64,000 nucleotides of DNA from Notospermus geniculatus (lineage: Eukaryota; Nemertea; Pilidiophora; Heteronemertea; Lineidae): positions 129,381 through 193,380 of the forward strand of contig NMRB01000020.1 in the NCBI GenBank assembly GCA_002633025.1, given 5' to 3'. Positions 49,165 to 60,784 of this stretch are shown piece after piece (the stretch's first letter is position 1; each line of letters opens with the position of its first letter). A model generated the notes under the pieces. That model searched no databases and was not told the DNA's origin. It worked only from the letters and a program-made list of their open reading frames with translations. The position numbers and the translations under genes were made by a program.

Positions 49165-50247
49165 TTAAGAAACATGAAGATATGTAAACTCTTCTATTTT
49201 GCTCCCTCCCACTCTGATGTCATTGGATCCAATCTATCTGCTGCTATCCTACTACAACACAATATTCGATTACCACCTTACGTTGTTACAGATGCAGCGC
49301 AATATGCCTGATAAGACACCCATTGAGGTGTTCCATTATTCAGTGTCTTTGGAAACCGTACTGCGATATGCATTTTTCAAGATGAAGGAAGAAACCAAAC
49401 ACGTTGTAGCAGATCAGAGTTGTAATGAGATTCCTTGAGGTTTCTTTTGGAAGAAAATGTTTCTTAGTCTGCTGGTCACCAATTCAATTTTCAATTCTGT
49501 GATTACACTTCTGAAACAGGACAATGTAGGCCTATTTTGCCATTTAGCAGAGTATATCATATGTGATGCTGATAGATATCAGGAAGCTTTTAAGAGGGGT
49601 TTAAATATAAGTCGTCATTGATGAAGACGAACAAAGTTTTATTCCTCATTGGTAAGTTAATCATTTCCAGTTGTTTTTACTACAGGATGATACAGGTGTG
49701 CGTGAAATTCATCCACAGACTGGCTGTGTAGGAGATCTGTAGCTCCAGGCTGGATAGTAGGGTTAACTCCCACATAAAACTAGCAATCACTTAATGTTTG
49801 ATCAGCCAGTCAGCACAATCGTTCTAGTAATGATGAAGATTTATCTCTGGTCTTTCAGCTTCACCCCTGACACAGCAGGGACATGCATGCAATACTAATC
49901 TAAAGGAACAAGATGGCAGAAAAAGCAATTACATGCATGCCTGGCCACAACACCCATCACTCTGTTCACCTGATTATCAGGACACTGGTTGGGGAAATGA
50001 TATTGTGTTGTGGTAGGGTGGTACTGGCACGGGTCCCTTAACCCTTTAATGCAGTAACATGTTCAGGGTTTAAGCTTTCTCCAATGACCCATTTAAAAAC
50101 ATTATGTCCTTCACTGCCGGCATAGGCAATGTACAAGGTTTCAGTCCACAGAGCCATCAACAGTTTCTTGGTACTGAAGTTGCTGTATAGGCCTGCACTT
50201 TTCATCGAACAATATGATAAAAATGAATGTCATCAACATTAAGAGTA

Positions 50248-50524
50248 CAGTATGTTGCACAATGACCTCCCTTCTGCACCGTACGCCATCCGCATACCAC
50301 ATGCAGCGTCATGCACGTACCGTCCTCGTTTCTTCTGCGGACGTCGTGCACCATCATGAAAGGCACGCAGTGACGACGTAACGTCATTCGCCCGTGGTGC
50401 ATGGACGTGAGGCAGAAGAGACACGTGACACACCCGTACCATATGCAATGAACTGAAGCGTACCCACCGCGTCACATCCGCGGAAGGTATGCGGATAAAG
50501 ATAGGCCAATTGCGCAACGTACTG
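50248..50524. mobile_element. Tc1/mariner-like MITE
   Basis: 277 bp. Ends CAGTATGTTGCACAAT and, inverted, CAGTACGTTGCGCAAT, flanked by TA. CpG-rich interior with inverted GGTATGCGGAT / ATCCGCATACC. The minus-strand open frames inside are not proteins of known type. Confidence 0.85.
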
Positions 50525-51938
50525 TAAAACAATTGCAAATTATGTAGCACACCACCCGTGAGCACTTTATCAAATCTAGCCTATAACATCAATTTATGAA
50601 AACTGAATTGCAAATTATCGGAGCACATAAAAATTAGTAAGAACTAGGCATAAGTGTGCTTGAGGCATTGCACTTGCAGGCAGATATTCGTGCATATAGG
50701 CCTATAAGATCAGCAAGACCTATACATGCGATAAGTTTCCATTTGCTGTTCGGCTGGTTAGAAGATTTCCTTTGATGACTGCTGCTGTACCATGCACATC
50801 TGCTGCTATACCTTTCCTCCCGCTCAGCCACCGGGAGCTTTAGCTCCAGGTATATATAGAAACGAGCCTAGTTACAGGAGAAGACAGTAGTAACATGTTA
50901 TTATTAATAGATATCGGGCAGCATGGCTACGGGAAAAGCGCAATCATAAAAGCACAACCCTGGGAAAGCCTTGAGGCTGCCAACAATCATAACAGCCACT
51001 ATAAAGTGGCGATCGAATGATTCTAAACTTGCATCATTCCTTTGATTTTATTTAGTGTCATTCTTATCAGTGCATCAAATAGACGTTTGTCAATTTCATG
51101 AACTGTTTGACTTCCATTCAAGATGAGAAGAAGCCATACTACAGCAGGTAGAAAACAACACATTTACATAAGATGCCATAGCTGATGAATCATAATTTCA
51201 GAGATTATCACAATCTAGGTGTACTGATATCTCCCAGGCTGGGATTAGGCTTATGAACAGCCCCTCTCCCTCAGGAATTCTCCTCAAGGAACTCATTTGA
51301 GATCATCTTTAATCATCCCCATGTCATGCACCTTTCACGTTCTTATCAAACATTTCTCGATCATGTGCGCTCTAAACTTCACCCTGAAAAACAACTTAGT
51401 TTATCTCTAAGACATTCTAACAGGTCATCAGTCTCAGGTGTGCAAGTACTTACATGAAAAAAGTATGCACCGGTACATTCAAGATCTGATAAAGGAAGTG
51501 TATGCATTTCTATACTCGCGCACCAAAGGACATGCATAAGTAAAACCAAAATGCAACAGAATTGGCTATCAGTCATCAAAATTGCAATGTGATTAGAAAA
51601 CATCATATTATCATGTGCATCAATTCCTCCCAGCGGACCTATATGCATAAAGATACACTGCTCAGCTTCCCATTATAATAACATGATACATAGTGAAGGT
51701 TGAACGGAGCAGATGGTTAGCTTGCTGATGGCCGTTGTAGCGATACTAAAGAACAATGAAATCTGCTGCATCTGAAATACTAGTATCTCAGGATGATGCC
51801 ATGGCCTGTGTGATTCATATACAGTAATATGATGCAAAAGACAGGTTCAAGGTTATATAGATGTCTCATGTTGCGCGCATCAAATGACATTGCATACAAT
51901 TTGCTTTTACTGAACCTTGCTGTACATCTGTCAGGTTA

Positions 51939-52142
51939 AGCCTGCCGCACACGCTGAGCAAAAAGTCAGACGAGACCGTTTGCTCAGCAGATAGCTCGTG
52001 TGTGCGCATATTTTTCGGTGAGTTTTCTGCTTCGCGAGGCAGAAAACTCACCGAAAATTCGTGCACATGCGAGCTATCTGCTGAGCAAACAGTCTCGACT
52101 GACTTTTTTTGCTCAGCAGATAGCTCCAGTGTGCGGCAGGCT
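51939..52142. mobile_element. PIF/Harbinger-like foldback MITE
   Basis: 204 bp. Ends AGCCTGCCGCACAC, nearly perfectly inverted, flanked by TTA (51936-51938, 52143-52145). The arms contain TTTGCTCAGCAGATAGCTC in several copies, and the centre is a hairpin around CTTCGCGAG with a 15-bp stem. Confidence 0.92.
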
Positions 52143-53466
52143 TTAGTCAGACAAACTATCGTAATGTTGCTGTTGCATGCTTTTTAGCATGATTATAAGT
52201 GCTGATGCAGAAATTCTGGTTTTCTCCTGCATTTAATTTGCAAATTGCCAATTCTTATCAACAGAGCTTTCTTTTTATGCAAAACAGACAGTTCAATATT
52301 TATAATTCTAATAATGACCTAAACTCACCCCTAGAATGTTTCGTGACATCATTATCTCAGATCAAATCATATTTTCAACATGAATAAAAACCCTCTGTCA
52401 TCCAGGTTCCAGATATTGAAATGGGATACTGCAGATAGTACGCTACAGTGTTTTTTCAGTCATCTATTTATGCTTGTTACTACTATTCGATTGGTTGGGA
52501 AGCTACTACGTTTAGCCTTCGGCTAAAAATGTCTGATTCATTGTTGCTTTCAACTCAATAGTATCAAAGAAATTACCTGATGGTGTCAGCTACTCATGTG
52601 TAAACAGTAGTATGATAAATATAGTAAGGGTTGCTTACGTAATATCATAAATATGACTTGATATATTTAAGGTAATATACTACAGGGGCGATAAATTCCA
52701 AACAGGTTAAGTTACTTTTTTACTAAAAACAGCCAAATTTAAGCAGGATTTATACACTGCAGTACTTATCAGTTTATTATATACAATAAAACTTAATGTT
52801 TTCTTTACTTGCTGCTGTTGCCATGGCAAACAAAATAATCAGCAGCAAACACAAAAAGTAAAAATCAAAGCAAATCATGCAAACCAAATAATATGTTAGG
52901 TGTCTCAATAAAGAAAAGATATATTTCAAATGCATTTTCAACTAGAGTTTCCAACGCCAGTGCCACAGAAATCATATATTTATTAGCCATCTCAAGTTTA
53001 TTTCATCAGCGCCACCCCAGGCAACGATTACAAAACAACCAAGACAATACTGCGGCCTACCAGACTTGCCCTATATTCCATCCAAATCCATTTGTATATC
53101 ATGGAAAGTTTCCAAAACAAACGAGAGAGGTTTATTTTGGGCGATTTCTCAATCCATCACTGTGTTACGGTAATGCGTGTGTAACCACTGATCGGTATCC
53201 CCCACAAAACTTTCTTCCACTTAATTAGGTAACGCTAAATGAAAGTAAATGTTGGCTTAATATGAATGGGTGGGTGGCACCACAGAACTAGTCCGGGGAT
53301 ACTCGTGCGAGCAAAATCGGTCACTACATTTTCCATTTATCTTCATGTATTCATTAGACGAGTCAGTCAACTGGAATGATTCTGGACTCAAGAGATGAGA
53401 CAATGTAATGACACTAGACTTGAAAAGTGAATGAATGGGTGTACAGGGTGCTCCGATAAAATGTGT

Positions 53467-53646
53467 GGCGGTCTAGGAAAACCCGTTGGATGTCGCTGCG
53501 TGAAGGCTGTCAGATTGCCTGTGCATTGACTTGCTACTGTTTACCTGTTACGTAGTACATTTCAGCTATTGAAATGTGCGGGTTCACCAAGGCCATTTTA
53601 CACTTTCCTCAAATGTGACATCCGGCGGGTTTTCCTAGACTGCCTC
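53467..53646. mobile_element. MITE core, GTCTAGGAAAACCCG ends
   Basis: Inverted arms GGCGGTCTAGGAAAACCCG and GGCAGTCTAGGAAAACCCG. Weaker similarity extends outward to about 53441 and 53672, where the left side reads TACAGGGTGCTCCGATAAAA, a mariner-style start. True ends uncertain. Confidence 0.65.
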
Positions 53647-53689
53647 GCAAATTACTCAGTCGGCAGCAGCCTTAGCCTGATAGCCATGA

Positions 53690-53845
53690 GGATCCTTGAT
53701 AACCTAGTGATTATCATGTCCGCTTAGGAAGCAGCAGGTGCCGGGTTCGAATCCCGGAGTATATGTGATTAATCATCCCGGCCTGGCTCTTCAATCATGG
53801 GACAGTAAGCTGCAGTGGGTGCCTTGTACCTTATGCTTTTGCAAG
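53690..53845 (+). repeat. tRNA-derived SINE, copy 2
   Basis: Same family as 2930-3080: shared AGTGNTTATCATGTCCGC, B box GGTTCGAATCC at 53744-53754, then GGCCTGGCTCTTCA and GTGCCTTGTACCTT. It differs by a short insertion after the B box and a poorer A box (AACCTAGTGATT). Orientation is plus. Confidence 0.75.
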
Positions 53846-54601
53846 GGCAAGTGAAAGACACCACCAAGTGAGCAACATGAGTAGCTTGAGATGGACACTT
53901 CTGTACCAAGGCCAATAATGTACTTACCAGGGCTTCAGCCCTGAGTGGAAAAATCTACTCGGCATATTTATTGGGACACGCTTTAGAGTGAAGCAGATAA
54001 CACTGACATTGTGTCATAATCATAACCGCACTGTAGAGGCCTGTCAAAGCAATAATGAATATTCTCAGTTCTGATGTTTACCTAACAACAAGATAACTGA
54101 AGCAAGAGATACTAGTTACCAAGCAGATGTTTGAAAAAAATGCTCAACAATAAGATGTGTTCTTAGTGATAACATGCCTAAGTTTTGCCATAAGATTACT
54201 TCTTATTTCAAGCAGAATAGCTAGATGAAAGTATTAAAAAGAATATTGACAGTGCGTCACAAACATGTTCTTCACTCAATAATTCCCATCGTTATGACAG
54301 CAAGAAAACACCCCCAAACAAAAAGCTATTTCAAGCATAACCTAGATAAACGATAACTTAAAACCACTGACCACATCTCACAATCCCCACGAATTTCTTT
54401 TCATCTGTGTCTGCAGGCCAAGTAATCAAAGTGGTGATTTGGACAAAGCTAAACAAATTAGATGCTCACCTCGTCTTCAACATCACCTTTGCTAATTTTT
54501 TGCTTCAAAAGAGTTACACGACATGATAAGCTACACCAACCAATCAAAAGTGTCTAATTTGCATACAAAGCAGTTGCATCCATCCCATACTCATAATCGC
54601 T

Positions 54602-54905
54602 TTAAAGCCCCACAGTATTGAATTTTACGATTTTTTCAAAATGTTAGGAGAGTTCACATAAGAGGTCTCATAGCTTGTGAAGGTCCCCAAAATGATTGCC
54701 CGATACGTATTTCAGAGAATCAAGGCCTAGTTTTCAGCACTCATTATAAAAAGCTGCAGGGAGAGCCCTAATGTATTCGGGGAGAGCGCAGTACATTTTA
54801 CACGTCATGACGTCGTACACTGACGTCAAGAATCGCAGCGATGATTTGCGTTTTTCACATTCAATACAGTGGGACTTTAATAAAGCCCCACTGTATTGAA
54901 TGTAA
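54602..54905. mobile_element. MITE with one end duplicated
   Basis: Inverted ends TTAAAGCCCCACAGTATTGA (left) and TTAAAGTCCCACTGTATTGA (right, ending about 54880). Directly after it comes a second left-type end, TAAAGCCCCACTGTATTGAA (54881-54900), and then unique sequence. Confidence 0.75.
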
Positions 54906-55209
54906 GTACCGGTAAAGAAATCAAAAGATTCCTGTCAATCATCACCACGCCTCACACAACTGTACAGAGCTTTTCTTCCTAAAGCATTTAAATCAACACT
55001 TCACACAATCACAGAATATTTCTTCAAAGGGTTAACATGCATCAAATCTTTTACTGCATCCTGCACACATGAGAGGACGGCTTATCAATTAATTATTGAT
55101 TTTTGGTAAGTTTGATTGGCAAATCAATTACATATCCCATCAAGTGGATATCAATTTTCAAAAAATGCTACTGAGGGAAGAAAGATCGCAGGAACTGTTT
55201 ACCGATCAA

Positions 55210-55221
55210 GGGGGGGGGGGG
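55210..55221. repeat. Poly-G tract
   Basis: Run of twelve G. Prone to sequencing and assembly error. Confidence 0.95.
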
Positions 55222-56190
55222 ACAAGATAGAGATAGAGGATGCGTTTTTGGAGTTCTGACCAAAAGTGTGGTGCACCAGGGAGGAGGTCAGGTTCTGTTT
55301 ACACTAAACTGCAAATATCTTGAGAAAACATTGTGAAGATTTTCAAGGACATCATGCAGAAGATGTGAAGCGACAGACAAGAGTTCATGTGGGTCAAATA
55401 GACCCAGGAGTAGGAAGTTCATCCTAATAGTTGATCCTTGTTGGCAGTGCAGGAAACTGTGGGAGCTTCAACCAGGTGTCAAGAATAACCCAAAGAGCAT
55501 TTGATTATATCATATCTTGCTCTGTGGGAGTGATGGTAGACTAGAAGTCTATAGGTGCAAAAGGATTGAAAAATGCCTTCGGCATAGATAAGCTAGCGAC
55601 TACGTACACCTACGCACCTACACACAGCGATGGAAAGAACTAGTCTCCCACAGTAAACCTCCCCAACGACTACGCATGCTGAATATCGTTTGAATATCGT
55701 TTTTAATCTAAATAAATCGTAAAAGGGGACTCCGTCAATACCCAGAGAAGGTTCAATACTCCTATAATATGCCAACTGTCACTCAATCTGAAATAACTCT
55801 TTTTTGCTTGGAAATTCAGGGTTTTGCTGACAAAAGAAACACCATTCAAAGGGTTGAAAGATCAAACCAACTCTTCATGATACACCAATGAGCGGGCAAA
55901 TGTAGTTAGAACATCTTCGAATAGTGAAATTCCTTAGCCACTCAACTAAAAGTTGGCTACATTATTTCCATTTATTTCAGATACTTCCTCCAACAGGCCA
56001 ACCAGTTATAATAAAACTATAGCAGGTAAACCAATGCTAAGTATATGAACCAAAGAATAGACCATGGGTTTGAAAGGATTGCTGTTGTTTTCCACACTAT
56101 CTCACATTTAATCAATATACATGTATGTATAATATGTTTTCTACAGAGAAATGAAATCAAAGTAGGCCTATTCAGTATGTAAAGACATGC

Positions 56191-56457
56191 TTAACTCAAT
56201 TCTCTATGAGATAAGCTTAGGACTAACCCAATTTCCACCATACCAAGGCCTACAACAAACAGACATAGCCCCAGACCACACGGCAATGGGCCCATGCCAA
56301 AGCAACCATTCACTAGGCCTAGTGGTCGCATGAGTTTAATAGCAAGACTGCCGTTTGCACTAAGGACGTCAACTGGTTTCACAAGACGTGATTTACCAAC
56401 AGGAAAATAAACTGTTGTATTAGTAGACGACACCATGCGTGAATTTGGCATTACCAT
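56191..56457 (-). CDS. Hypothetical 88-residue open frame with a hydrophobic C-terminal half
   Basis: Minus strand, true ATG at 56457, stop at 56193-56191. Residues 1-45 are polar; roughly 46-80 contain LGLVNGCFGMGPLPCGLGLC and then LFVVGLGMVEIGLVL, one or two possible membrane segments. It starts beside the CpG-rich stretch. A phase-1 donor-like TTG|GTAAAT lies about 20 codons in, so only the first part might be exonic. No family is recognised and chance is a real possibility. Confidence 0.2.
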   Translation of the reverse strand: MVMPNSRMVSSTNTTVYFPVGKSRLVKPVDVLSANGSLAIKLMRPLGLVNGCFGMGPLPCGLGLCLFVVGLGMVEIGLVLSLSHRELS

Positions 56458-57340
56458 TTGCGGAAAACAACGACCGAAAAAGCATGTCAGCGACGAGCGT
56501 CGTCTGCTCGCCCAGATGGGGCAACAAAATCTCTAAAATCGACCGTGAAATTCTGAAATTCAGGGCAAATCATTGAAATTCACCGCAGATTTCAATGTTT
56601 CTAGCACAGTGCGCCCCCTCTTTGCCGAAATCGTGGATCCGCCCCTGATGCATCTCCGATTTTTTTCCGGGATTTTCCTGCTATCGTCGCCATTTAGTAC
56701 CTGACGACCGAGGAAGGCTGGGTTACGGGGGTGGGTAGGCAACTCGGAGTCCACCCAATGCTGTCTGCTTTATATTTATTTAGCCATGGGAATTAGACTC
56801 CGATTGTATTCTGCGGGACTGTTTACTCCGAATTATGACTTGCAAGTTATTTTAGCTGCATCACCATTATAACGACCAAACAACTGCGGCAATCATGATC
56901 AGGGGGCGGAGGGAACAATCCACGATGTGAAGAGAAATGGGCAATAAAGAAAATTACATTGACATTATATATAGAGTATGAAATCTGCAGTCATTGTGGT
57001 TATTGGGATGAGCCACAAAACCGTTGTCCTATTGTGATTCCAAATATCATCCAAAAATTCTTTCGTTCGGCGTGTCCTACTTTTGTGACGTCATGGAGGG
57101 CGAGTCGCCTCGGGTGATGACATTCTTGGCAAGGAATTTCTCGTGATTATGAAGAATATCATGTTTTATTCTCTTTTTTATGTAGGTTGCATTTCCCTGG
57201 GTACGGCCGAGGAGCGAGTAGGCTGGGAATAATGACGACCGACCGACTCTTTACGGTGACGCGGAATGAAGAAACGCGTAGCTATGGAAATTTCGAATGG
57301 GTGGGCCCAAATTCATAAAACCAACAGCGTCATTTGTGTT
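56440..57340. promoter_or_regulatory. CpG-enriched stretch, possible promoter region
   Basis: CpG dinucleotides are clearly denser here (for example eight in 56461-56520, and clusters at 57060-57300) than in the AT-rich surroundings, and there is a CRE-like TGACGTCA at 57086-57093. Part of the CpG excess comes from a transposon fragment at 56463-56650. No core promoter element can be assigned. Confidence 0.25.
56463..56650. mobile_element. Fragment of an AGGGGCGGATCCA-type element
   Basis: One end, GTGGATCCGCCCCTGATGC near 56632-56650, is the inverse of the AGGGGCGGAT start at 58124. The opposite end is not found, so it is a fragment. The segment is CpG-rich. Confidence 0.4.
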
Positions 57341-58123
57341 ATTCAGCATCCCGTTTCTTTGGGCGTTTTTGCTATCCAGGGAAAGTGTCTGCGGGGGCTC
57401 TGCGGAGGTACAAATATCTTTTTTTCATTTGTATGCGCACAATAGCCTTCTCTCAGTCTCAAAAGAAGACACAGCGGTTGAGACGCAAATAAGTGATTGC
57501 CGTCTATCCATATCCATAATGGAAGGAAGTAACTTTTTTGCACCAGGATTGTTCTTGGATGCTTCTGTCGATGTTTTTCAAAAGGCAAATGTCCTGATGA
57601 GTTGGGTTGTTCCGAATACTTGGCGTTTCCTCATTGAGTAATAAATAGCTTGCTGAAGTCACTGAACTCGGCTAAAAATAAATTGCCAGAAGCCATGATT
57701 GTCTGGAAGGGTTTTTAGACGGGATAGCAGACGACGCCGATTATGGTGTAGCCTAGTGGCAGATGATAGAACTAATTTGCTGGTCAGCTGTTCTGTTGTC
57801 TATTCGGCTTAGCAATAAATAATCTGACGTGGTATAATGGGAAACAACAGCGGACCTTGTCTGATCCTTGTGGGACACTGACGCTGCATATAAAAAAAAC
57901 AAAGCAAAGAAACACCAGTCATTTTGGTAAAGAAGCACTATTTATTTCCAAAAGAACTAGCCCCCAGTATTAAAATTATATATCACTCTCTACACCCAGC
58001 AACACAGATTTTTTCGATTATAAAATCATGATTCAGAGACAAAATGACACACTATATCTGCAACAATTAGAAAGACATTGATACAGGAAAATATCAACAA
58101 AGCAATCACTCAGGGTATCAATC

Positions 58124-58794
58124 CAGGGGCGGATACAGAGGGGGGGTTCTGGGGGTTGGAACCCCCCCGTCGGCGACCAAAGATAACATTTTTGTATCGC
58201 TTAGCATAAAAAATCTCGCTTGTAGCGTAGCGCCCGCCAGTGTATCTGATGTAATCATCGTGAAACAATCGTTGCATCAATGATTCTTCCCGTGCTTTTG
58301 ACAAGATACTGCATTATTACTGTTTCGAAATGTCTAAAGTTCTGTCAATATTTTCAAAACATTTATGCGACAAAACATTTTGAAAACTGTTATCGAATTT
58401 TTGCGGCTTGTTTCAGGGTTGCTCTACACTCTGAAAACATATTTTGATAATGTTGCAAATATATTGTTTTGCAAAGTTTCAGGTCCAGTCGAGTCCACAT
58501 TGTGCAACAAACCGAAACCAAACGGTATTTTGGAAATGTTGCAAATTGGATGTTTTTGAAATGTTTTGCAAATGTTGATGGTGTAGGCCTAGGAGGCGTG
58601 GCATCGGACTTTCTCAACCTCAGATGCCGAGAAATTGCTTCTCAGAGCTTCTGATTTTCAAAATTTTCCTGGGGGAGGTCACCCAGACCCCCCGCCAAAT
58701 TGGCGCCATGCAGTGAAGCGCATGCCTTCGACACGCGAGAGTCCAGTGGCCTCTACAGAACCCACCCCTCGAGACAATCCTGGATCCGCCTCTG
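58124..58794. mobile_element. Possible element with AGGGGCGGAT / ATCCGCCTCT ends
   Basis: Left end AGGGGCGGATACAGAGGG, right end CTGGATCCGCCTCT, in inverted orientation 671 bp apart. Beyond the first 13 bases the arms agree poorly and no clean target duplication is seen, so these may be two separate fragments. Confidence 0.4.
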
Positions 58795-59137
58795 CAATCA
58801 ATGGATAAAACAAAAGGATAGGCCAGCATACACAGCTAAAATCGTCGGCAGAGGTCAGACAGGCCAATCAAATGATCCAAAGACTCCAACAAACTAAGAA
58901 GTGTTTTTTACTGAGACTTGCAGTACATGTACATTAATTGGCAAAAGGTTTAGATGTATAATACAAATGAGTCTCTACAGTACTTATCAGTCTTGTGTGA
59001 TAAATGGAAAGACAAAAAGGAAGTGAAATCAGGTGAACAAGTGTAATACTTCTGTGAAAAATCCTTCAGTTTTGGAAGCAAGGAATTACAAACAGTTTCA
59101 GAGAAGATAAAAACAGAAGTATGAATATCTTTACTAT

Positions 59138-59272
59138 TACCGGGCAGGGTTGGACCTACCATTACTTTTTTTAGCCAAAGTAAAAAAATCCCTATTGAAC
59201 ACACTATTGAACAATAGGGATTTTCTTTACTCTGGCTACAAAAAGTAATGGTAGGTCCAACCCTGCCGGGTA
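59138..59272. mobile_element. Near-perfect palindromic element
   Basis: 135 bp. Arms TACCGGGCAGGGTTGGACC and TACCCGGCAGGGTTGGACC, then CTACCATTACTTTTT and AATCCCTATTG on both sides, with a loop of about 15 bp. It would form a very strong hairpin if transcribed in the S1P lyase 3' region. Confidence 0.85.
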
Positions 59273-60196
59273 TGACTTGATCAGTTTGATCATTGGCTAG
59301 GTTGAGCAGTGGAAACATCACAGGCTGTCATCCCTAAGAGCGAAGTTTGATTTCCAGGTAGACCATTACCTTATGAGATAGCTCTCAATTCTTCATCACC
59401 AGGCTGTTTTGTAGGCCTAATGACTGCCACAAGTTTGATACCGGTACATAAGATATAAATGAAAATGTGATTCCCAGATAGCTTCAATCAACAGCAATAA
59501 GATAATCAGAACAAAATGGCCTGGGCCATTATCACGGAATTCGTCTTTAACCCCCCTCGCACCCCGGGTCTTCACAACCTCTCCCCTCCTCGGACTTGTT
59601 TCTGATGAAGGGAGGGGGGTATGACTGTAAATGATCTGAAATCCTCAAGATAATCTTTAACCTCTTGCAGCTTTTGCCACATCAACTTCGAGCTAATCTT
59701 ATGGGCACAACACCAAAATATAGAGGATTTGCCTAAAGCATCCACATTCCATACAAACGAGGAATTGGCTTTCCAGGAAACACTGCATTGGGCAAGATAT
59801 AAAATGATGACAATTGGAGATGATTGTCGATGATTCGTGGCGACATTCTGGACACCTTCAATTGAATAAGAACTGCATGCATGTTCAGTATCATTAACCA
59901 ATGAACTGAAATCATTTCCTTGCCGCCTGATATGTTTTTTACTGGGCTTCCTATCATAACCATTAAACATGCCTTTTACCAGGATATAATGAAGTCGATG
60001 TCATGTTATATTCTAAGTTTCTAATAGAGTGAGCAGCAACGCAGTTGAGTGCACTACCTGTCATCAATTGCAATACATGATGACTTATTTTGCGACTTAG
60101 TCATATGTTTACCCTCAAGGCAAATACACAGTGATTGTGCAAGAAAATGTGCTGTGAATGCTCTTGGTCTATCACAGGCACTTTGATTGTTTGGTT

Positions 60197-60322
60197 CTAC
60201 TTGTGTTTCCCATTCGGAATGGAAATTTCTCCTGCAGTATATGTGGCATCCAGATAACCCCATCCTAGCTCTGCTACCATGTTACGATCAGGTATCGACT
60301 GGGCCATCCCGTAGATGGCAGC
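60197..60322 (-). CDS. SGPL1: Sphingosine-1-phosphate lyase, last coding exon with stop
   Basis: Seen: 126 nt of coding sequence on the minus strand after acceptor TTTTTCAG (60330-60323), phase 0, ending in TAG at 60199-60197. The peptide starts [20 protein letters not shown], continues [18 protein letters not shown], and ends KHK. Known: human S1P lyase ends with [20 protein letters not shown], then a serine-rich variable tail, so AIYGMAQ...DRNMVAE fixes identity and frame and the last 20 residues are the usual variable end. The basic terminus KHK could act as an ER signal at the cytosolic face; that is inference. The 3' untranslated region must run left from 60196. A minus-strand AATAAA at 57946-57941 is a distant candidate polyadenylation signal, but I cannot link it to this gene. 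Confidence 0.95.
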   Translation of the reverse strand, partial: [41 protein letters not shown]

Positions 60323-60533
60323 CTGAAAAAGAAATATTATGATCACTTTGGGGGTGGAAGACAGGGAGGCAGGGATTCAATGACATGAATTTAGGATGAA
60401 CAGGAACAAACAAGTAACAACAGTATTTTTTATCAAGCATGTTTAATTACATACCAGTATGAAACATCTACGGGTACTGCCATGAATAAAATTCTCTGCC
60501 TTCTGGTATGATTAACAGAAAGCTTCAACTTAC

Positions 60534-60654
60534 CATTCCCCCAACTTTAGCATTAGGATCCCTCATGATGATAGCAGAACATTCTCGAATATCATTCAAG
60601 AAGCGGTCGGCAGCACCAGTTTCTGTGATTGGAAGTGTGACACAGATATGGAGA
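60534..60654 (-). CDS. SGPL1: Sphingosine-1-phosphate lyase, second-last coding exon
   Basis: Seen: minus-strand exon of 121 nt. The acceptor is TTTTCCAG (60662-60655), the donor ATG|GTAAGT (donor at 60533). The first base completes the glycine codon split by the previous intron, so reading runs from ...FPSG into LHICVTLPITETGAADRFLN, then DIRECSAIIMRDPNAKVGGM, and leaves in phase 0. Known: the human enzyme has the equivalent [20 protein letters not shown], then [20 protein letters not shown], so frame, spacing and the DIRE.....IM..P.AK...GM pattern all agree. Open frames on the plus strand here are shadows. The neighbouring introns are 130 and 211 nt. I see no frameshift or stop, so this looks like an intact gene. 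Confidence 0.96.
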
Positions 60655-60784
60655 CTGGAAAATGGAGAGATGAATGTTAGACAAAGCATCAAAATAAATG
60701 AAGCCAAGGAATATCCTAAAGCGTACTGATACATGTATTGTAGTCAAAGAGCAAGGGGCATAAGGTTATCTATCGGTAACTCAC

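Larger units (their letters stand above)
47043..49939. repeat. Direct duplication, segment D
   Basis: Second copy of C after a 128-bp unrelated spacer (46915-47042). It carries the TA-target element at 48654-48993 that C lacks. There is no n at the C/D junction. Confidence 0.9.
49940..56190. other. Repeat-rich, gene-free stretch
   Basis: Between the annotated elements (50248, 51939, 53467, 53690, 54602) the DNA shows no exon I can support. The open plus-strand frame 52893-53228 has no recognisable domain. Confidence 0.5.
57941..60196 (-). other. Possible 3' UTR / downstream flank of S1P lyase
   Basis: This stretch lies directly downstream of the S1P lyase stop codon. The long minus-strand open frame at 59572-59970 shows no family resemblance and no splice context, so it is most likely untranslated. 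The segment contains a 135-bp foldback element (59138-59272) and fragments of another transposon (58124-58310, 58640-58795). A minus-strand AATAAA lies at 57946-57941. The extent of the UTR is a guess; the real end may be much nearer 60196. Confidence 0.25.

Noticed and set aside
50202-50565. Overlapping minus-strand proteins at 50.2-50.5 kb
   Set aside because: They lie inside a TA-flanked inverted-repeat MITE.
57297-57641. Plus-strand secreted protein (hydrophobic N-terminus)
   Set aside because: The start looks like a signal peptide, but the rest is unrecognisable and the opposite strand is equally open; no splice or family support.
59572-59970. 132-residue minus-strand frame after the S1P lyase stop
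   Set aside because: No domain, no splice sites, lies where 3' UTR is expected.
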